This document shows positions 50,855-61,169 of a stretch of DNA of 64,000 nt, piece by piece. The stretch is from positions 2,094,501-2,158,500 of the forward strand of contig OW051470.1 of assembly GCA_932521025.1 (NCBI GenBank). Direction: 5' to 3'. Numbering within the stretch: the first letter of the stretch is position 1; every line of letters starts with the position of its first letter. Under the pieces are notes generated by a model that made no database searches, was not told where the DNA came from, and saw only the letters and a list, made by a program, of their open reading frames with translations. Origin of the DNA: Oscheius onirici. Lineage: Eukaryota > Nematoda > Chromadorea > Rhabditida > Rhabditidae. The translations under genes and the position numbers were made by a program.

Positions 50855-53295
50855 TTAGTAATATGTATCATTGCTCGGCAGACCTCGTTTGTACAACTGA
50901 ATCAACTTCTTCAACTGCTTATGTTCGTCCAATGGCTCAAAAATTGTCGGAGCTGACAGTAAAATTCCTGCAAACCGTGTTATTTTTGAACATAAATGCA
51001 TACCAAAAGTTCCCGCCAAAGTGACACCAAGAAATCCGTACAGAAGAAACCGATCCAGAACCATCGAGACAAATTTCCAATCATCGCGGTACTGTTTAGT
51101 GAGTTCGTCGTCTTTGATACTTGAAGTAATAAATTCGACCGAGTCAAGAGCCGTTTGGGCATACGGACTGAGTTCTTCTTCTTGTCTAGGAGCCAGTCGG
51201 ATGTGGGGAACGTGACCTCTGCAATGTCAGAGAATAATGGTAATGTCAGAGAAATGTCAATACAGACATCGAGGGAAAAAGGCAATACGGTCTGTTCAAA
51301 AAGAAATATCGTTTTAGCTCTTCCCTTCGAGGCCCACTTAGCACGCAAACATTGGATACTCAGCCAACAAATTCCCAAGTCCGCTGCGTACCATTCGATT
51401 TAGTTGCCTGAGTATCCAACGTTTGCATGCTAAGTGGGTCTCGAAGGGAAAAGGTAAAATCTTACGGTAATACCTCTTCTTTTTAAACAGACCATATGAG
51501 GTCAACTGAAAATTCACCTATGATTTTCATGCGATCGGCAGTGCGGATGATGTCCAGTTAACGGCAAATCTTGACTGTTTTGACTGGGAAGTCCTTTAGA
51601 TCTCCTAGTCTGTCTTAACTGTCGTCTAACGATGTCGTCCTCACGAGGTGGACGTTGCATACATAGGAAGATGGGCAGGAACTTAAACTTTGGTATTAAT
51701 AAGCAGTTTGTTACTTACATCCAGGAAAACTGTCCTGACCCATCCAGGTATCCGATGAGTGATTGGACTTCGGAAGAAGACATTGCAAACAATGACAGTA
51801 GCCACAATAGTGATTACGTTGAGAATAAAGGTAAGAAGAAGATATTTGGCAACCAGGGGAACAGAAGAAGAAGTTGGTGGCAGCTTTTTCGAGACGAGGA
51901 GCAAAAACACAACAATTGACAAGAGTACGTTCATTGTCAGACCCATTTTTTCGCCTAAAACATTATTTTTGAAGGAAGAAATATTCAAACCTGAAGCTGT
52001 GGGAAGATAATAAACCATCACGTTGAGAAAAGCAAGAAGCAGAGTGGGCAGGATGAGAATTACAGTGTAGAAAAGGGTTTTTCTTCTGGAAAAGTGTCAG
52101 TTCAAAAAGACAAAAAGAAATTAGCAGCGAGTGGTTTCGATCCACCGACCTCTGGGTTATGGGCCCAGCACGCTTCCACTGCGCCACGCTGCTGCGAAGT
52201 TCCCATTTCTGCCCGTGTTTACCAAGCCTCGCCCGTGTTTTGACCCACCGAATAACAATCTGGAACTCTATTCTGCTCCTATCTTCCGTCAAAACGGCGG
52301 GAGCATCGATAATGTCCCAAATGCTGCTGGTCGAGTACTCGGAAAAGTCGACTCTATCGGCATGGAGAAATTCCAGCTTGATTTCATCCCTGTTGTAGGT
52401 CCAACTTCCAAACGTCAAACTGCAGCGCTGCTCATCAAAGGGGAAATATTCGACATCTGAAGCTGTTTAGGTGGGAACCACTGAAGAAAAAAAACTGACC
52501 AATGATGCAGCTGGACTTATAAATGGCCGGCGGCACCCATAACACCTCGCCAGAATGGTGAACCAGAGTGTTACACATGAACGAAACCTCGTAGGTACCA
52601 TCCGCACTGAACAGATTTCCAGATTTTTTCTTGCTGTTGGGCTAACGAGTTTTTTAGGAATTAAAAAAACACAACACCTTTTTGGGTATAACTTTTGGCA
52701 TAAATAGCCAGTGTTTTTCTGTGGCATCTAGCGGGATAAGGTGAGCCAACTTTTCTGTCGATCAAGCTAGTTGTTTCAATCTACAAACGGGAATGGATCA
52801 TGTAATATTTAGCCACATTTTTGGAAACGATGCGAAACTTTAAAGACTTTGGATACAAGGCATAAAACTATGTACTCACTTGTTGAAGAGCACAATATCC
52901 GGAAGCCATATCTTCTCGGGAGCTATTCTCAACGTCGTTATGTTGTCATAGTCTCTCGGATTCCACTGCAATTGGTAGTCATGCCATTTCTGAGCAGAAT
53001 CTCGTAAAAAGTATGATAAAAACCAAACCAAAGTCAGCCAAACATTGGTGTGCATATGTTGTTCGAGTTCATCCACGTTGATCAGCAGAGCTAGCTGCAT
53101 GGCCATTGAGACGAACATTGGCAGCTCTGTCTTGTTCCGGACTGGTTGAGTCAAGGAATTATAGCCACGAAAAAGGTCAATAGTAAGACGTTCTTCAGCA
53201 TCTGTGGCTAGAGAAAGTGAAAAGCCTAATTTGTTTGAACAGAGATTTGTCAATTGCTCACCTTTCAGTAATAGGAGAAAGAGTGAAAGAAGCAT
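50855..53295 (-). CDS. Nicotinic acetylcholine receptor subunit, non-alpha
   Basis: Cys-loop cation-channel subunit. Ten exons (53262-53295, 53029-53207, 52880-52989, 52500-52633, 52249-52456, 51991-52085, 51719-51954, 51518-51687, 51004-51218, 50855-50967) join to 497 residues. Order: signal peptide [11 protein letters not shown], agonist-binding domain ([19 protein letters not shown]), Cys loop with FPFDEQRC, M1, M2 [19 protein letters not shown] preceded by Glu (cation selectivity), M3, intracellular loop with CMQRPPR, and M4 near residue 440 ([11 protein letters not shown]). No vicinal Cys pair before M1, hence non-alpha. The intron between exons 7 and 8 is only 31 nt. A tRNA-Met sits in one intron and a MITE in another. 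The exact acr/unc subtype was not assigned. Confidence 0.9.
51289..51493. mobile_element. MITE, GGTCTGTTCAAAAAG type
   Basis: Terminal inverted repeats GGTCTGTTCAAAAAGA and TCTTTTTAAACAGACC with long pairing arms (CTTCCCTTCGAGGCCCACTT and its complement). The core reads TTGGATACTCAGCCAA. It lies in the intron between exons 8 and 9 of the nicotinic subunit gene. Confidence 0.75.
52122..52193 (-). tRNA. Initiator tRNA-Met (CAT)
   Basis: Cloverleaf with acceptor AGCAGCG/CGCTGCT, anticodon loop CCCATAA (CAT), and the eukaryotic initiator features GGGCCCATAACCC and T arm with GGATCGAAACC. It is on the same strand as the host, between exons 5 and 6 of the nicotinic subunit. Confidence 0.93.
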
Positions 53296-53572
53296 TTTGG
53301 ATGAGTGAAGCCCTGAAACACCTAGAGTCTAAGCAAATGGAAAAGGACGAAAAACGATGGAAATTATCAATTTCGGAAGGTAACTTTAATACGACCCATG
53401 GACTTTGAGAATAAAACTCCAATTTCTGGCTCACGTTTACATTTTCCAGCTTGTAATGTTCAGGAACATTGCAATGATGCGCCCTGCAACTTTGTAAAAC
53501 ATAGCAAATCTGGTAAACGTATTAACGGCTAAAAACTGAGGTTTCTTGCAGCAGTCCCAAAGTTTAGGGGAT

Positions 53573-53757
53573 ATAATCTTTTCAAAATGTAGAGAGTATA
53601 ATTTGATTTGACCCGCGCTTTCTTCATAGAACTTTTTAAAAATCAAATTGGCGGAAATTTAGCTGCGTAGGATGATACAGCATGTAAATATTGGATAATC
53701 AGCCAACCAAAAAGCGCGGGTCAATTCAAATAATGCTCTCTATTTTTTGAACAGACT
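53573..53757. mobile_element. MITE, TAGTCTGTTCAAA type (degenerate left end)
   Basis: Close to the element at 63651: both contain TTGGCGGAAATTTAGCTGCG and AGCCAACCAAAAAG. The right end is TTTTTTGAACAGACTA, and the left end has decayed to AATCTTTTCAAAATG. Noncoding. Confidence 0.7.
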
Positions 53758-54555
53758 ATATGTAGAGAAACCCGGTGGTAGTGGACGTCTTTAGCGAATT
53801 GCGAAGGTAACTTTAATACGACCCAGAGACTTTGAGAATAAAAACTCCAATTTCTGGCTCGTAATTGTATACGTGTAATTTTCGAACGAGAATCACTCTA
53901 ATTCCAGCGTAAAAGTAATCTGTTAAATTCCGGAACAAACATTGTTCTCTCGGGCATCCTTAAAAAAATGACAAAATCCATCATCTGTCTCATTATGCTT
54001 GCTTCTCCTTTTCTCATTCTGACCCCATTCCTAATGGACTCCGAACCATATATATGTGGTTAAATATCAGATGGAAGTTAGAAAAGATAATGCAAAGGGA
54101 GGCAACAACTGACGACTGCCCGGCCATGTCACCGCCTGGTCCTCGGGAAGAGACTCTGTTGCAATGAGGGAGAGAGAGGCCGTTTACACTGATCAGGTAC
54201 ATTTCTTTTACAGGGGAAGTATTCAAGTTCAGGCGTTTAAACCAACAACATTAATAGAAAGAATGGTTCGTTAATAAATGTCTGATCACTTTCTGTTTTC
54301 TTCTTTGTTTGAGAACTGATTAATAACGTCCGTGCCGGCAAAAAATTCAACTAGCCCATCGTCTTATCCGAAAATATGACCAATATATACTCGGCTACGT
54401 TTGCGGCAATCAATAATATAAACTGTAACAATCTCTTGACAGGATATAACCTGTTTCTCAATTACCGTCTACTTCTTAACTAAGTCAGTAACCTTGCCTC
54501 GTTCTTCACCATACACTGCGTTCCCATCATTTCGGCGCAAAATCGTCTCACCAGT

Positions 54556-54627
54556 GGCCGGATGGTCTAGAGGTATGATTCTCGCTTCGGGTGCGAGAGG
54601 TCCCGGGTTCGATTCCCGGTTCGGCCC
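54556..54627 (+). tRNA. tRNA-Pro (CGG)
   Basis: Acceptor GGCCGGA/TTCGGCC, anticodon loop CTTCGGG (CGG), T arm CCGGGTTCGATTCCCGG. It is an isoacceptor distinct from the AGG copies elsewhere in the window. Confidence 0.95.
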
Positions 54628-54699
54628 AAATTTTTTTTCTATACAAAATAACTCTCAAACTTGAGACAGAGAACTATCTCTTCTGGATGAGATCTCAAA

Positions 54700-55435
54700 T
54701 TCACATCTAGACTGGGTTATCCAGCCTAGATGTTCTTCTTTTTTCAATCACTACCCATCAGTTATCGGAGTGGATGGCATTCGGATCCAATATCAATCTG
54801 AAGCAATATACCTGGGCCAAAGGATTTCTTTTGACAGGAACGCTGCCCTTGAAGTGTCTAGAAGAATTCGCTCTGCTTGGTTCTGTTTCCATAAGTTCCA
54901 ACAGCTTCTAACCAGAAACGTATCCATTCGACAAGAGGAAAATCTTTAGCTCCTGCATTGAACCTTCCTTATTTGATGCTAGCGAAACTTGGACTCTCCA
55001 AGACGAGGGGGTAACAAGCTCGTGGTAGCTCAGCGGAAGATGCTGAGAAGATTTTTGGGCGTCACTTTACTCGATAGACGTACAAACGGCTGGCTGATGG
55101 AAACTTCGAGAGTCACGGATATCAGAGAAAGATGGGCAAGACAAAAATGGAATTTTGCATGAAAGGTGGCCCATGAAGACACGTGGACGAGAAGAATAAT
55201 CGAATGGAGACCTTGGCGAGCAGTAAGACCCATTGAACGACCGAAACCAAAATGGAGCGACTCGTTCACAAAAGAAATCGGACAGAATTGGACGAGAGTA
55301 GCTAGAGAAGATCCCACCCAATGGAACCAGTGTAAATTGCGACACGTGAACGCGTTGATATCGTGAATAAATTGAATTGAAATTGAGGTTCTTTCAGAGC
55401 ACCTCTAGGCTGGATAACCTAGACTAGAGGTCCAC
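54700..55435 (+). mobile_element. Non-LTR retrotransposon (LINE) relic, 3' end
   Basis: Broken frames on the plus strand keep the C-terminal sequence of a reverse transcriptase ORF (VYLGQRISFDRNAALEVSRR, then TRRIIEWRPWRA and RPKPKWSDSFTKEIGQNW), ending before TGAATAAATTGAATTGAAATTGAGG, which looks like a short 3' tail. Several stops and shifts make it inactive. Related inverted motifs (GGGTTATCCAGCCTAG and CTAGGCTGGATAACC) flank it at 54712 and 55406. Confidence 0.7.
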
Positions 55436-55638
55436 TTCCACAAACCCTATCCACACGTTACATGATGTAACACTTCCACAAGCTCTATCCACACGTTTGC
55501 GAAATAAGAAACTATCCATTAATTTTTCGTTTGGACGTGGTTAAAGTGAAGAACAGGCACAGAAATACATGTACGCATCGGTATCTCAAACATTTGTGGA
55601 GCGGTTAGACCGTTTTTAATGTTTTTAGGTTTATGGAG

Positions 55639-55798
55639 AAAAAATTGCGTTTTTTTCCACAAACTCCACTAGTTTTCGAGATAAATGCGAAATAAGAAAC
55701 TGTCATTTACCACGTCAAAACGTAAAAATTGTGGACAGATTCTTATTTCGCATTTATCTCGAAAACTAGTGGAGTTTGTGGAAAAAACGCAATTTTTT
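55639..55798. repeat. Near-perfect 60-bp palindrome
   Basis: Left arm 55639-55698 (AAAAAATTGCGTTTTTTTCC..) and right arm 55740-55798 (..GGAAAAAACGCAATTTTTT) match over about 59 of 60 bases around a 41-base loop. No TA-flanked terminal repeats or coding frame are evident. It may be a fold-back remnant. Confidence 0.8.
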
Positions 55799-56035
55799 GT
55801 CCAGAAATTGGCCCAGAAATTCTCAGTAAAAATTGAGCGGACTATAGGAATGTATCAACTTGAGCGATTTTTTTAAAGGAAAATAAAAAAAAATATGCAC
55901 TGCCCAGTCTCTTTAAGGACTGGTGAATATGCAGACCTAAGGATTGTTTTAGAATTTCATCATTTATTCCATATTGATGTTGCAACCACTGTGTTTTTCC
56001 GAATACCCTAGAACAAGCGAATTCTTTTCCTGATC

Positions 56036-57404
56036 CTATTCTCGCGTCTTCAAGCTCTTCATTTTCACTGCAATCACAATGGAGGTGTGAGTACTTCCCA
56101 TCGGTCTCTCGGCACAGCTTACAACAGTTGCTTCCTGTGGCATCTGTTTTCCATATTTCTAAAAAAGACTGCGTGAACTGAACAAAAATATAGCCGTACC
56201 TTCAAATCGTCCTCAATCTTCAAAGTGTATAGATCCTTGCTGATCTTGTTGTCTCTGAACAATACCTCCAGGGCTTGAATGTAGATTGTATGGTTTTCGT
56301 TCTGAAGAGCTTTGGTTCGGACTGGAAGCCATTCTTGGATCTTCTCCATATCGGCTGAAGACTCGGTGTAATAGCGCCAGTTGACAACGTGGTGGTTGTG
56401 AGTGACGAAATGAAGCGGAACGCCAGACTTTGTTACTTGGTAGGCAGTCTGACTAGAAGAAGAACGGTAGCTGAGCCAAATCTGTCGGCCATTTTCGGCT
56501 TCCTGAAAAATGTTTTTTAGACTCTACTCGTACATTTTCACAAATAAGCAGAGTCCACGACAGACACCATTGCGCTTTAGTAATAGAGAGATAGTGTCCG
56601 ATAAGTGTTTCCAACTACTGCTACCAAAATACTGCAACGAGTTCAATCATTCCCTATCATTAGTAAAAGCTGAAAAGTACTGGAAGACTGGGGAGCTAAA
56701 ATTCAGTACTTGGAGAAAACCCTAGAACTAGGCATGGGAGCGGAGGACCGGGTTGCCCGGTCGGCCCAGATTTCCAGACTCGCACCGTTTTCACGCTTAC
56801 CTAGGACATTCAGAAAGATTTAGGTTGTGGAAATGGTAAGGAAGAGATGGTATGAGAGAGCGAGCAGGGTGAGTATTAACATTTCAGATTCGGCTTACAA
56901 AGAAAGTAACTAAAGTGGAAGTATCGGTGCTTAAATTCAGTTAAATTTGTCTGGATTTGTGATTCGTTTGTTTGGTTGATTCAAAAGTGCTATTGGTTTC
57001 GATACAAAAAGAACACTTACCCATCCTTTCCTGTTTACAGCCAAGTTGCCGTATCTCCGCATCGACACTTCTTCCTCTGCCGTCAAATTCCGTCCTTCCC
57101 GGCGAGCTTTGAGTAATTTTCCCAAGCTGGGAGTCTCAGTAGCACTAGCAGTTGACCAGGAGATTGTAGAAAGAGCCTCGATGTCGGTCACATATTGATC
57201 AGACAAGAGCCCTCGCGAAGCACAGTAGGCCTTGGCTTCCATCACTGCTGGCTCGGACATTCGTCCATTGAACTGAATGAATTCGTAGCGGCCGATAGTA
57301 CGGCTTAAATTATGATTGTTTAGATGAAAAGAGGGCATAAACCTGACTGGAATTCCCAGAATTGATACGAAGAGGAGGGAAGAGAGAAGAAGAGAAGAGA
57401 CCAT
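56036..57404 (-). CDS. Secreted protein, weakly lectin-like
   Basis: Three exons (57021-57404, 56200-56502, 56036-56158) join to 269 residues. A signal peptide (MVSSLLLSSLLFVSILGIPV) is followed by GRYEFIQFNGRMSEPAVMEA, AKAYCASRGLLSD and, late, VVSCAERPMG. The aromatic strand, the YC after a helix and a late Cys resemble a divergent C-type lectin fold, but the usual WIG and the full Cys set are not visible. There is an N-glycosylation site (NLT) in a charged linker. The 500-bp intron between exons 1 and 2 contains a fragment of the dispersed repeat (about 56545-56600). The function is unknown. Confidence 0.75.
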
Positions 57405-57860
57405 CTTTGAAGAAGTGATAACAGGTGAATGACTGGTGCTCTTCTGCAAAAGCACGCGTCAAGAAGAAAGCATAGCTTTTGGGCAAATGCGCAAGCGATG
57501 ATGATCTATAGCTCTTGTAAGGATTGGTGCTTCAAACTCAACGTAACGCTTTTGTTGGCCCATAATTGAAGTGAAAGTTCAGATGACATTTTGTTTGGAA
57601 GTTCTGTCTTTTTTTGGGTATAGCCCTGAGAAAAATTGCACCCTGCTTCCTCCTTTAAATTCTGTTCAGCAATTAAATTAAGGTTTCCGGGGTAACAAAC
57701 AAGATGCCAAAAAGGTTGCTTATTTGGCATATTGCTCTAAAGACCGAAGATTCTCCTTTTGAACCCATGCAGCAAAATATAAAAGTAGAAAATTTTAGAG
57801 TTGCAATGATAGAAAACACCAGAAGGAACCTGACACCCTGCGAAAATTGCCTCCGCCGTG

Positions 57861-57944
57861 CCGTCGATAGCTCAGTTGGTAGAGCGGAGGACTGTAGCGT
57901 GTTCAGATATCCTTAGGTCACTGGTTCGAATCCGGTTCGACGGA
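57861..57944 (+). tRNA. tRNA-Tyr (GTA) with an 11-nt intron
   Basis: Acceptor CCGTCGA/TCGACGG, anticodon GTA in ACTGTAG, intron about 57898-57908 (starting CGTGTTCAG) just 3' of the anticodon, T arm CTGGTTCGAATCCGG. Intron-bearing tRNA-Tyr is the rule in nematodes. Confidence 0.95.
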
Positions 57945-58142
57945 ATGCTTTTTGTTTTTTTCATTCCTTTGCTTCTTGTTTTTTTTTGCTCTCGTGTGAA
58001 GCCTATCTCGGAGATGGATCTCATTAAACATATTATTCAGTGACAAAATCGAATGCCCACCCACATTTATTTCGCGTTCCAGAACACTGACCATTTGAAC
58101 GCAAAAGAAAACTAAATATTATATCATTCAAGATGATGTTCT

Positions 58143-58447
58143 TCATTCAGGAGAGGCCATTGTTGTCATTCTTTCTTCCACACTTCTTCGACATTTCGGT
58201 CTCATAGCGCATGGACCATCATTAGGATCCTAATCCGATTAGATGACTTTTCGTCTCAATAACTTACACTTAGGTGAGGCCCTTTTGAAGTTGGAAAAAC
58301 AAACTTCGAGGGATCCATAGTTGCGGAAGGATTGACTGGATGACCACTGGAGATTTGAAGGAACAGGATGAGGATACAGAAGAGAAAAGCTTTCTGAAAC
58401 TAACATTCGAAAGACAAAGAAGTAGCTCTCACGGTGGCAGCAGACAT
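58143..58447 (-). CDS. Small secreted peptide, 75 residues
   Basis: Three short exons (58433-58447, 58268-58393, 58143-58229) join in phase: MSAAT, then a hydrophobic signal segment (AFLFCILILFLQISSG), then a mature part of about 50 residues with two Cys (PCAMRPKC) followed by RRS, a possible dibasic cleavage site, and a tail ending MASPE. All four splice sites are canonical (ACC|GTGAGA, GTTTCAG|AAA, AGT|GTAAGT, GGATTAG|GAT). It could be a neuropeptide-like or defence peptide precursor. No family was recognised. Confidence 0.6.
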
Positions 58448-59652
58448 TTTGATATTGGAAGAGCAAAAGGGTCAAAAGGTTACAATGTTCCAGCTTAAAA
58501 ACGCTCCGAACAACACATGGTGGTCGTGTGGTCCAGTTGTTGTTCGAGTGACTGAACTCCAGGGAACGAGCAGCCAAGAGTTCGAAAACACAAAAAACCA
58601 GGTTAAACTTATGTTTTTTTGTCTTCTTTCTTGCGAGATCTTCGACAACTCAAAAAATTTTGGGGTTTTAGTGATACAAATCAATGATCCAGTGCGGCTC
58701 CCTGGGATCAGCGAACTTCCCTTAATTTCTTTAAACACTGGCTCAATTAAAGCATGGATTCTGCTTAATCGGTGTTTTTCAAGGTGCTGCTACTCAGTTC
58801 TCTTGCCCTTACTTTTGTCGTAGTTCATGTCAGAAGTGCAAATTGTTGTACTAAATAGAGATATACTCCTTGTCTTCGTTGTTTGTTATCCACCATTTTC
58901 TTAATTGACTGCCACTCAGAATAGAGGAGGAAACCTCAGTAGAGGAAATGAACCTCGTTAGGGACAGGACATACACATCAAGTCTGATGACGAAAAAAAA
59001 TGCGTGCGGATGCTCTCACATGTTTACTCCGCACTTTTAGACCTTGCCCTTCCGAGCATCGGTTGTTTTGTTCGGAGTCCCGCTCGTAGAACGTGGAATT
59101 AGTCACAGTTTACAGCAGGAAGCAAATGATTAAAGGTCATGAGCATCTACTATTTTGGTTTCTGCCAGACTTACAAAAATGCCATGTTGATTTCTCATTC
59201 GGACCAGACGACTGACGGCGTCGTAACGCCAAACATTTCAACTAAAGCTTTCTACTTCCCTCTGACACAGTAGAGGCCAAAGTCTGTAAAAACTCCAAGT
59301 CCAAGTACAACTTGTTACCTAATCCTGACAACTCTTGACTTGCTACGCCGAATCTCGTGGACAAACAGTCAGCCACAGACATCATGGCTTTTTAATAGTT
59401 TAGATTCTCTTTTATTATTTTGATTCATTTTTCGCTTCTATGTATCTTCTCCATGAAAGACTAACATCACAAGCTCTCAATTTTCTCACCTTGTTTTGTT
59501 TGTCTTGTGGTCTCCGATAGTCTATTCAAGTTTGTACTGTTTTCGCTTGATAATTGAGCTCACTCTCACTCTTTCTTGTGAAACTCGTGTAAATATTCCT
59601 TCAGAAGAGAATACAGCACCTTCACAACACAGTCAATATTGAGGCCAAAAAA
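58448..59652. other. Intergenic stretch with a dispersed repeat
   Basis: Between two divergent genes. It holds one good copy of the dispersed repeat at 59205-59405 (GACGACTGACGGCGTCGTAA, CTAATCCTGACAACTC, GAATCTCGTGGACAAACA, CAGCCACAGACATCATGG). No other gene was seen. Confidence 0.4.
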
Positions 59653-61023
59653 ATGACTGAAGATTTCTACCAGCAAATTCATCTCTACAAACAAGTGAAT
59701 ATGGTCAACAATGTCATTGTTTGTTTCGGGATTCCGCTAAACTTTCTCAGTTTGATGGTTCTCTGGAAGAGAGAACGTGGTCATCCGACTTTTAGACGTC
59801 TTCTTGACTATTTGGTAAGGATTTCAAACTCCTTAACTCGAATTCTAGGTCGCCTTGACTCTAACACATGATATTGGATTGGTCACCACACTCATGCGAG
59901 GAATTTTATACGCAATCTACATGGAGGACGAGCGCGATACAAAATATCCCTCCAGTTGGTCTTTCTTTTGTTTATAAAATGGTAGTTCAGTTGAATACTA
60001 TTATGCTCATGTGGTCAGTGCTTACCTAAACCACGTTGTAATGATGCTCATCAATTGGATTCTTCTCCTATTGACAGTCAATCGCTTTCTAGCTTTGCGT
60101 TTCACGCTTCACTACGAAATCTGGGGTACTGAAAGGTAAGGTCCTTACATGAATTTTCTTTATCTCAAAACGGAAAATTTTCAGACTGATCCAGCAAACT
60201 CTCTTCGGTACATGCATCTTTGCTTTCATCTACAAACTTCCCATAATCTTCGCGTTTGAGCCAGGCCATGAAAAAGAGCCAGCAGTGGAATACGACTATC
60301 GAGACTTTGCCAACTTAAACTTTTGGGACTGTATTCTTTCACACAGCTAATATTTCAGGAAACTTTATACAAGTTTTACTACAAGCAGATTCTCGATAGT
60401 ATTTTCAGCACCATTGTTCCTTGTCTGCTGATATGCTCTCTGACAGTGGTCACAGCAGTTTCTTTGAAATCACAACTGAAAAAGTGAGACCAAAAATCGG
60501 AGTGGGAGCTCATGTTTTCAGGAACGCTCTCCTGGTCAGAAGCTCTGGATGCGTTGCAGAGTTGACTCGATAGTAGGTCGATAAAGTAACGATAAAAACA
60601 ACTGTTTTTAAGCAAAAAGTTAAGAACGAACATTGTTCTCATTATCATCATTGTCAAGTACATCCCTTGCTCAATTTTGGCGCCAATAATGTCGATTCGA
60701 ACACTGGTATCACATACTTTGTGCAAGCTGAATTGGACTTTTAGCAGGGAATGAATGGTGATATGGTCGAAGTCGTTTTTGCTTCCATCTCCTACTTCTT
60801 GACGACAATCGAATGTTCGACGAACTTTTTCGTCTTTCTGCTCTTCAGCGAAAAATTTAGGAAGACACTGAAGGAAATGATTCGCACTGGAAGTTGTGGG
60901 AAAACCTTCAAGAAGCGCAGTACAAGTTCGGTAAGTGGCTGTTGAAAAGGATGTATCGTCACTTTTTAGTCACAGAAAGCAGAATTGACACCGCTGAGCA
61001 AAAGAAAGCCGGTCGCGGTGTAA
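59653..61023 (+). CDS. FMRFamide-receptor-like neuropeptide GPCR
   Basis: Nine exons (59653-59814, 59849-59954, 59991-60135, 60185-60284, 60359-60483, 60522-60572, 60613-60706, 60745-60930, 60970-61023) give 340 residues and seven spans. Marks are GIPLNFLSLMVLW in span 1, TVNRFLALRF (the DRY position) after span 3, YIPCSILAPIM in span 6, and ECSTNFFVFLLFSEKFRKTL (span 7 and helix 8), a pattern of nematode FRPR-type peptide receptors. It ends KPVAV. Two junctions are uncertain: the 36-nt intron at 59955-59990, and exon 4, which was ended at GCA|GTGGAA to hold the frame because the obvious continuation (FANLNFWDC) runs into a stop. A frame error there is possible. Confidence 0.72.
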
Positions 61024-61169
61024 ACTTAATCGTTCCAAACATTCTCTACCTAATGTTTTGAACGGAACATTGTAAATATGAGCTTACACTTGTAAATACT
61101 CACATAACTGTAAACATTTCGCTACTTTTATACTTCAAACATTTATCTGTTCCCTGGCTAATTGGAAGA

